Of a DNA stretch of 38,213 bases, positions 34,028-38,213 are shown piece after piece (positions within the stretch are counted from its first letter, which is position 1; the number at the start of each line of letters is the position of its first letter). The DNA lies in contig PNAH01000006.1 in the NCBI GenBank assembly GCA_003170315.1, forward strand, positions 1 to 38,213, in the 5' to 3' direction. The DNA comes from Acidimicrobiaceae bacterium (GTDB lineage: Bacteria > Actinomycetota > Acidimicrobiia > Acidimicrobiales > RAAP-2). The translations under genes were made by a program, and so were the position numbers. The notes under the pieces were generated by a model that searched no databases, had not been told where the DNA came from, and saw only the letters and a program-made list of their open reading frames with translations.

Positions 34028-36021
34028 GGTGCGTCTCCTAATACCTCGTGAACGTGAGCCACCAAGGTCGCGGCATTCATATGGAAATAATTCAACACGT
34101 AACTGCCGGGCGCCGACAATCCGAAGGAGTCAATGCCGATCGCCTGGTCCACGTACTTCGTCCACCCTAGGGTCGCTCCCGCTTCCAGTGACACCGACGG
34201 GGTGCTGCGCCGTAACACCGCGTCGCGGTAGTCGCTCGGCTGGGCGTCGAAACACCGCCAACACGGCAGCGCGACGACCCTAGTGACGACGCCCTGGGCG
34301 GCCAGTTCATCGTTCGCCTCGACACAGTGTCCGACTTCGGAACCGGTGCCGACCAGCGTGAAGACGGCGGCGGCGTTTTCGCGCACTACGTAGCCGCCGC
34401 GACGCGCGTTCTCCTTCGACGCCTTCGCGTCGGCGTCGTTGAAGACCGGCATGTCTTGGCGTGAAAGCACCATGGCGGTCGTCACGGGTTGGTTGGCGCT
34501 CAAGAACTGCTCGACTAGATCGAGCGTTTCGTTCGCGTCCGAGGGACGTACGACGTGAAGATGGGGCATCGCGCGAAGCGCCATCAAGTGTTCGACCGGT
34601 TCGTGGGTCGGACCGTCTTCCCCGACGCCCACCGAGTCGTGCGTGTAGACGAACATCACGCCGGCCTCACTGAGCGAGGCGAGTCGTATCGCCGGACGCG
34701 CGTAGTCACTGAAGACGAAGAACGTCGATCCGAGCGGCCGAAAGCCGCCGTGGAGGGCCTGACCGGTCAGATTCGCACTCATCGCGAACTCACGGATGCC
34801 GTAGTGGAACTGTCGACCGCTCGGATTCGCCGAACTCTGCACTGACAACGCCGAGAGCGTCATGCCCGTGTTATCGGTGAGGTCGGCCGAGCCGGCGGTC
34901 AGTCCCGGTGTCTGGATGGCGTAACAGTCCATGGCCCGTTGCATGGCTTTTCGCGTCGCGGCCTTCGTGCCCGCCGCGAACGGTTCCGGTGACGTGGTGA
35001 CGGTGGCGGCCCCGTTGTTGTCGAGCTGTTCAAGCAGCTTCGCGCCCGAGGCGCCCGAGGCCGTAATCCGCGACTCCCAAGCCAGTCGCGCATCGAGTTG
35101 CCCCTTCAGCGCTTCGACCATTTGACCCGGCAACTCAGGGTCGAAGTGGAACGCGACGTCGGGCACACCGAGAATCGCTTTGGCCTCGGAGATGACGGCC
35201 GCCTTAAAGGGATTGCCGTGCGCTTCGCGGGTGTCCATCATCTCCGGCGAGGGAAAGGCGATGTGCGAACGCACGACGATCAGCGTCGGTCGCGCGGTTT
35301 CGGCAATCGCTTCACGCATCGCTCCTTCGAGCGCGTCGAGGTCATTGGCCTGTTCTCCTAGGTTGATGACCTGCCAGCCGTAAGCAGTGAAGCGCGCCAC
35401 CGCGTCGTCGTGATACGCCAGTTCGGTCGGGCCGTCGATCGTGATGTGGTTGCTGTCGTAGAAGATCGTCAGGTGATCCAGTCCCAGCGATCCGGCCAAG
35501 GACGCCGCCTCGTGACTGACACCTTCCTCCAGGCAACCGTCACCGGCGATGACCCACGTGCGGTGATCAACGAGATCGCTTCCGAAATCACTACGCAGGA
35601 TTCTCTCGGCGATCGCCATGCCGACGCCGTTGGCGATGCCCTGGCCGAGCGGTCCCGTGGTTACTTCGACCGTGGGGGCGACGCCGCGCTCGGGGTGTCC
35701 CGGCGTACGCGAGTGGGGCTGACGAAAGGCGCGCAGGTCCTCGGGCGTCATGTCGTAGCCGAACTCGTGAGCGAGGGCATACTGCAAAATGCACGCATGG
35801 CCGTTACTGAGTATGAATCGGTCGCGGTCACTCCATCCGGGGTCGGTGGGATCGTGACGCATGACGCGCCCCCACAACGTGACACCCAGTGGGGCGAGGG
35901 CCATCGCGGTGCCACTGTGGCCCGAGTTCGCAGCCGCCGGAGCGTCCATGGCCACCGCGGAAATCTCACGGATGGCCCGTCCTTCGAGTTCCGTGGCGCC
36001 CGGAAAGAGAGTGTCGGTCAT
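34024..36021 (-). CDS. tkt: Transketolase
   Basis: A 665-aa TPP-dependent enzyme of the pentose phosphate and, where present, Calvin cycles. NSGHSGTAMALAPLGVTLWG near the N-terminus, GDGCLEEGVSHEAASLAG (Mg-TPP binding), DSNHITIDG and HDSVGVGEDGPTHEPVEHL (pyrimidine domain) are all present. ATG at 36021 lies 7 nt after TACTCT (36029-36034), giving a leaderless mRNA. Divergent from the thioesterase and followed directly by tal, forming the non-oxidative branch pair. Confidence 0.96.
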   Translation of the reverse strand: MTDTLFPGATELEGRAIREISAVAMDAPAAANSGHSGTAMALAPLGVTLWGRVMRHDPTDPGWSDRDRFILSNGHACILQYALAHEFGYDMTPEDLRAFRQPHSRTPGHPERGVAPTVEVTTGPLGQGIANGVGMAIAERILRSDFGSDLVDHRTWVIAGDGCLEEGVSHEAASLAGSLGLDHLTIFYDSNHITIDGPTELAYHDDAVARFTAYGWQVINLGEQANDLDALEGAMREAIAETARPTLIVVRSHIAFPSPEMMDTREAHGNPFKAAVISEAKAILGVPDVAFHFDPELPGQMVEALKGQLDARLAWESRITASGASGAKLLEQLDNNGAATVTTSPEPFAAGTKAATRKAMQRAMDCYAIQTPGLTAGSADLTDNTGMTLSALSVQSSANPSGRQFHYGIREFAMSANLTGQALHGGFRPLGSTFFVFSDYARPAIRLASLSEAGVMFVYTHDSVGVGEDGPTHEPVEHLMALRAMPHLHVVRPSDANETLDLVEQFLSANQPVTTAMVLSRQDMPVFNDADAKASKENARRGGYVVRENAAAVFTLVGTGSEVGHCVEANDELAAQGVVTRVVALPCWRCFDAQPSDYRDAVLRRSTPSVSLEAGATLGWTKYVDQAIGIDSFGLSAPGSYVLNYFHMNAATLVAHVHEVLGDAP

Positions 36022-36084
36022 GCTTACGAGAGTACTGAATTAGCCCAGGCGCTATTGCCAGAGGCCCACCGATAACCTTTGGCG
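36022..36084. promoter_or_regulatory. Divergent leaderless promoters of tkt and the thioesterase
   Basis: Minus strand: TACTCT (36029-36034) with 7 nt to the tkt ATG. Plus strand: TAACCT (36073-36078) with 6 nt to the thioesterase ATG at 36085. The two -10 elements lie 38 bp apart. Neither start has a Shine-Dalgarno. Confidence 0.5.
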
Positions 36085-36483
36085 ATGGCTCTTCAGATCC
36101 CGCCGAACTGCGATCTCACCCTGGGCCTGACCTGTGTGGAAAAAGGCGCTGACGCGACCACGATCTGGCGCATGCGCGTCGATGAACGATTCTTGAACCC
36201 GGCCGGAATCGTGCAAGGTGGATTTCTTTCGGCGATGATGGATTCGGCCATGGGCGCCTCGGCGGTACTGAGTGTGAAAGACCGAAAGGTCTACGTCGCT
36301 AATACCGAGATGAAGTCGTCGTTCCTTCGACCGGTTCGCAACGGCGACGTTCTCACGTGCACGGCGAACGTCTTGAAGCCCGGCAACGTCGTGGCTTTTC
36401 TCCAGGCGCAGATACGGGACGACCTAGGGAATCTTGTGTCCACCGCGAGTTCCACCTACCTGATCAAAGAGCGTGATGAGTAG
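36085..36483 (+). CDS. PaaI/YbgC-type hotdog thioesterase
   Basis: A 132-aa hotdog-fold protein. LNPAGIVQGGFLSAMMDSAMGASAV is the central helix with the Asn/Gly/Asp pattern of PaaI-like acyl-CoA thioesterases. VANTEMKSSFLRPVRNGDVLTCTANVLKPG gives the core strands. The substrate is probably an aryl- or acyl-CoA. ATG at 36085 is chosen over TTG at 36079 because of the leaderless spacing from TAACCT. Its stop TAG is the first three bases of the next gene's -10. Confidence 0.85.
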   Translation: MALQIPPNCDLTLGLTCVEKGADATTIWRMRVDERFLNPAGIVQGGFLSAMMDSAMGASAVLSVKDRKVYVANTEMKSSFLRPVRNGDVLTCTANVLKPGNVVAFLQAQIRDDLGNLVSTASSTYLIKERDE

Positions 36484-36492
36484 GCTGAGATC
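36481..36492 (+). promoter_or_regulatory. Leaderless -10 embedded in a stop codon
   Basis: TAGGCT at 36481-36486 begins with the thioesterase stop codon TAG and is followed by 6 nt and GTG at 36493. It is the same hexamer as at ispH and the DUF512 gene. Confidence 0.45.
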
Positions 36493-36846
36493 GTGAAGAA
36501 GGCCACGTGGCGTAAGTTCTTGCGCCCCAATACCATCCAGCGCGACCTGGACGAAATCAAGCAGTTGGCGTTGCGCTACATCAAAGAAGAGACGATCCAA
36601 CCACTCAAGGACCTGGGCCGTTTCATTGCTTGGGGCGCGCTCGGCAGCCTCCTGGTGGGCTTCGGCTATCTCTTCTTGCTTTTCGGCGCCCTGAGGTTTC
36701 TCCAAGAGCAGTTCAAGGTCCTCGACGGCACCCTTTCGTGGATTCCGTACCTGATCGTGGTGGCGCTGGCGGCGATCATCGTGGGCCTGACGGTCTGGCG
36801 AATCGTAAGTGGCACCGCGAAGCGACGACTCAAGGACCCGAAGTGA
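36493..36846 (+). CDS. Phage-holin-3_6-like (YqjE-type) membrane protein
   Basis: A 117-aa protein with a basic, amphipathic N-terminal 40 residues (KKATWRKFLRPNTIQRDLDE). Two transmembrane helices follow at about 46-70 (FIAWGALGSLLVGFGYLFLLFG) and 82-105 (IPYLIVVALAAIIVGLTVW), then a Lys/Arg tail. This layout matches the actinobacterial phage holin family / YqjE class of host membrane proteins, which are not lysis genes. GTG at 36493. Its TGA overlaps the next GTG. It heads a run of three tiny genes and trmI linked by 4-bp overlaps. Confidence 0.7.
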   Translation: MKKATWRKFLRPNTIQRDLDEIKQLALRYIKEETIQPLKDLGRFIAWGALGSLLVGFGYLFLLFGALRFLQEQFKVLDGTLSWIPYLIVVALAAIIVGLTVWRIVSGTAKRRLKDPK

Positions 36847-37037
36847 GAGAGCAGTCGGCCACCCGTCAACAGCTCGAGGCGTCGATTCGCGCCCTTTTGC
36901 CGAACGACGAAGAGATTGCCGAGATGACGCCGTCCAAGAACTCGGCGGCCTCGATGGCCGGCGTTGGGGGCATCATGACCGGCTACGCCTGGGGCCGCTA
37001 CCGAGGTCGTCAGGTACGCAAGAGGCGCGCGTCTTGA
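36843..37037 (+). CDS. Small protein with Gly-rich end, 64 aa
   Basis: GTG at 36843 overlaps the previous stop (GTGA). The N-terminal 35 residues are helical and polar (EQSATRQQLEASIRALLPND). A short Ala/Gly segment AASMAGVGGIMTGYAWG follows, which could be a glycine-zipper-like membrane dip, then a basic tail RYRGRQVRKRRAS. It resembles the companions of YqjE-type proteins (DUF3618/YqjD-like) in layout only. Function unknown. Confidence 0.65.
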   Translation: MREQSATRQQLEASIRALLPNDEEIAEMTPSKNSAASMAGVGGIMTGYAWGRYRGRQVRKRRAS

Positions 37038-37198
37038 TCCTGAAGCGAGTCTTCGGCCTGGCCACGGCCAGCGCGCTCGCGAAGGCGTGGGAGAAGAAAT
37101 CTCCGAGGTGGCTCTCACTGGCCGGCGCGTTGATCCTCTTCCAGATCTTGGACTCGCGGGTCGCGCGCAAACCGTCACCCAAAAAGTCCGCCAAGTGA
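37034..37198 (+). CDS. Small basic membrane protein, 54 aa, TTG start
   Basis: TTG at 37034 overlaps the previous stop as TTGA. The product has a helix LKRVFGLATASALAKAWEKK, a hydrophobic stretch WLSLAGALILFQILD and a Lys/Arg-rich end. There is no other start nearby, and the gap between the 64-aa gene and trmI would otherwise be empty. Its TGA overlaps the trmI GTG. Function unknown; the third member of the small membrane-protein module. Confidence 0.6.
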   Translation: MILKRVFGLATASALAKAWEKKSPRWLSLAGALILFQILDSRVARKPSPKKSAK

Positions 37199-37980
37199 GT
37201 GCCGCCGAACTGAAGCTGGGCGAGCGGGTCATGCTCATCGACGCCAAAGACCGGCACTACCTCATCACGCTGCGCGAAGGCGCTGAGTTTCACACCCACG
37301 CCGGCATCGTCCAGCACAGCGACATCATCGGCACCCTCGAGGGCTCACTGATCCGCGGCAGCACCGAGCGGAGTTTTCTGGCCCTTCGACCGACGCTCTC
37401 CGACGTGGTGTTGAAGATGCCGCGCGGCGCGCAGGTGATCTATCCCAAGGACCTCGGGACCATCCTCATGCAAGCCGACGTGGGTCCCGAGATGCGCGTA
37501 CTGGAGGCCGGCGTCGGTTCCGGCGCTCTCTCCATGACGCTGCTGCGCGCCGGCGCCCTCATCACGGGCTATGAGATTCGCGAGGACTTCGCGTTGCAGG
37601 CCACGAAGAACGTGTACGACATGCTCGGCACCGACGTCGCCTACGACGTGCAGATCCGCGACGTGACGATGGGCATTGACGAGACCGATCTCGACCGGAT
37701 CATCCTGGACATGCCCGAACCGTGGGACGTGGTGAAGCACGCCGAAGGTGCGCTGCGACCGGGGGGGATCCTGCTGGCCTATCTACCGACCATCAATCAG
37801 ACGCAGTTGCTTCGCGAGACGCTTCGACATCACTCCTTCGGACTCGAAGAGACGGTCGAGATACTTCGTCGAACGTGGCACATCGACGGTCGTTCAGTGC
37901 GACCGGACCACCGTATGGTCGCGCACACCGGCTTCATCACGAGCGCGCGACGGTTGGTGAAGCGCGTAGATGGTCTTTAG
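37195..37980 (+). CDS. trmI: tRNA (adenine-58-N1)-methyltransferase
   Basis: A 261-aa SAM-dependent enzyme that makes m1A58 in the T loop of tRNA. A short N-terminal domain (LKLGERVMLID, HTHAGIVQHSDIIG) precedes the Rossmann fold: VLEAGVGSGALSMTLLRAG (SAM motif I), GYEIREDFALQA and ILDMPEPWDVVKHAEGALRPGG (motif IV/V). GTG at 37195 is preferred because it overlaps the preceding stop and begins where TrmI homology begins; the longer open frame covers the 54-aa gene in another phase. In other actinomycetes trmI stands next to the proteasome/ARC genes; here the window ends first. The stop overlaps the convergent ferredoxin stop by TTAG. Confidence 0.94.
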   Translation: MSAAELKLGERVMLIDAKDRHYLITLREGAEFHTHAGIVQHSDIIGTLEGSLIRGSTERSFLALRPTLSDVVLKMPRGAQVIYPKDLGTILMQADVGPEMRVLEAGVGSGALSMTLLRAGALITGYEIREDFALQATKNVYDMLGTDVAYDVQIRDVTMGIDETDLDRIILDMPEPWDVVKHAEGALRPGGILLAYLPTINQTQLLRETLRHHSFGLEETVEILRRTWHIDGRSVRPDHRMVAHTGFITSARRLVKRVDGL

Positions 37981-38213
37981 TCGTTTTCGATGAAGATGCA
38001 CTCGCCGGGACACTCTTCGGCGGCCTCGGTGACCGCGTCTTCCATACCGGCCGGTACGACAGCAATTCCTTCGGTTCCGCCGGGCGCGCTCTTCACGTCG
38101 GTGCCCTCTTTCACGTAGGCCAGGCCGTCGTCGAGCAGGGTGAACACGTCGGGGCAGATCTCTTCGCAGAGACCGTCTCCGGTGCACAAGTCCTGGTCAA
38201 TCCAAACCTTCAT
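37977..38213 (-). CDS. Ferredoxin, [3Fe-4S] type
   Basis: A 78-aa electron carrier complete to its ATG at the window edge. DLCTGDGLCEEICPDVF (Cys9, Cys15, Cys19) has Cys-x5-Cys, where a [4Fe-4S] protein would have an extra Cys in the middle; ECPGECIFIE (two Cys) closes the cluster region. This matches the acidic ferredoxins that serve cytochromes P450 in actinomycetes. An insert between the halves (VKSAPGGTEGIAVVPAGMED) makes it longer than the common 63-65 residues, so a second or different cluster is possible. No P450 is visible in the window. Confidence 0.85.
   Translation of the reverse strand: MKVWIDQDLCTGDGLCEEICPDVFTLLDDGLAYVKEGTDVKSAPGGTEGIAVVPAGMEDAVTEAAEECPGECIFIEND

Noticed and set aside
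36493..36846. Prophage lysis gene
   Set aside because: Although the membrane protein resembles the phage-holin-3_6 family, no endolysin, integrase or phage structural gene is near, and the family is common in host chromosomes.

Overview
The window is about 38 kb of high-GC, gene-dense bacterial chromosome. It has many GTG starts, 4-bp GTGA/ATGA gene overlaps, a fused two-domain F420 FO synthase (FbiC) and a [3Fe-4S]-type ferredoxin. These point to an actinomycete; the gene order and the small-protein content would suit a member of Acidimicrobiia, but that rank is inference. No insertion sequence, phage, CRISPR array or rRNA was seen.

Layout. 1-3766 (+) is a shikimate/early-metabolism operon: end of aroH, then tyrA, aroA, cmk and a PlsC-type acyltransferase. 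3847-5980 holds a 44-residue basic small ORF, a glycosyltransferase and ispH, the last two on the minus strand. 6030-9398 (+) holds a DUF512 radical-SAM protein, der, a zinc-ribbon membrane peptide and a gamma-carbonic-anhydrase-like protein. 9395-13873 is the trp locus: trpD on the minus strand, divergent from trpCFBA. 14086-20051 is a looser region with long spacers: an acetate transporter (satP type), a SIMPL/DUF541 protein, an FAD amine oxidase and acetyl-CoA synthetase. 20239-21782 (-) has a small ORF, thiS and thiO, with tRNA-Pro(GGG) just beyond. 21862-29607 (+) is gltBD, an acyl-CoA ligase and a 65-aa helical protein. 29604-36021 (-) is a LOG-family protein, fbiC, tal and tkt. 36085-37980 (+) is a thioesterase, then a holin-like membrane protein, two tiny proteins and trmI. 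A ferredoxin closes the window on the minus strand.

Functional links: aromatic amino acid synthesis (aroH, tyrA, aroA, trp genes), acetate uptake plus activation (satP, acs), nitrogen assimilation (gltBD), non-oxidative pentose phosphate pathway (tkt-tal), isoprenoid (ispH), thiamine (thiO, thiS) and coenzyme F420 (fbiC).

The strongest unlisted signal is architectural. At eleven starts a TANNNT hexamer sits 6 or 7 nt before an ATG or GTG with no Shine-Dalgarno, which is the signature of leaderless transcripts. In two cases (trpD and the glycosyltransferase) the leaderless start opens a tiny upstream ORF whose stop forms TAATG with the next ATG. ispH and the DUF512 gene share a 49-bp divergent region in which the two -10 elements are mirror images. 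Four of the five convergent protein-coding pairs overlap by exactly 4 nt at their stop codons (YTAR). The fifth has a perfect hairpin across the junction instead. All functional calls are by reading the translations; no database search was possible.
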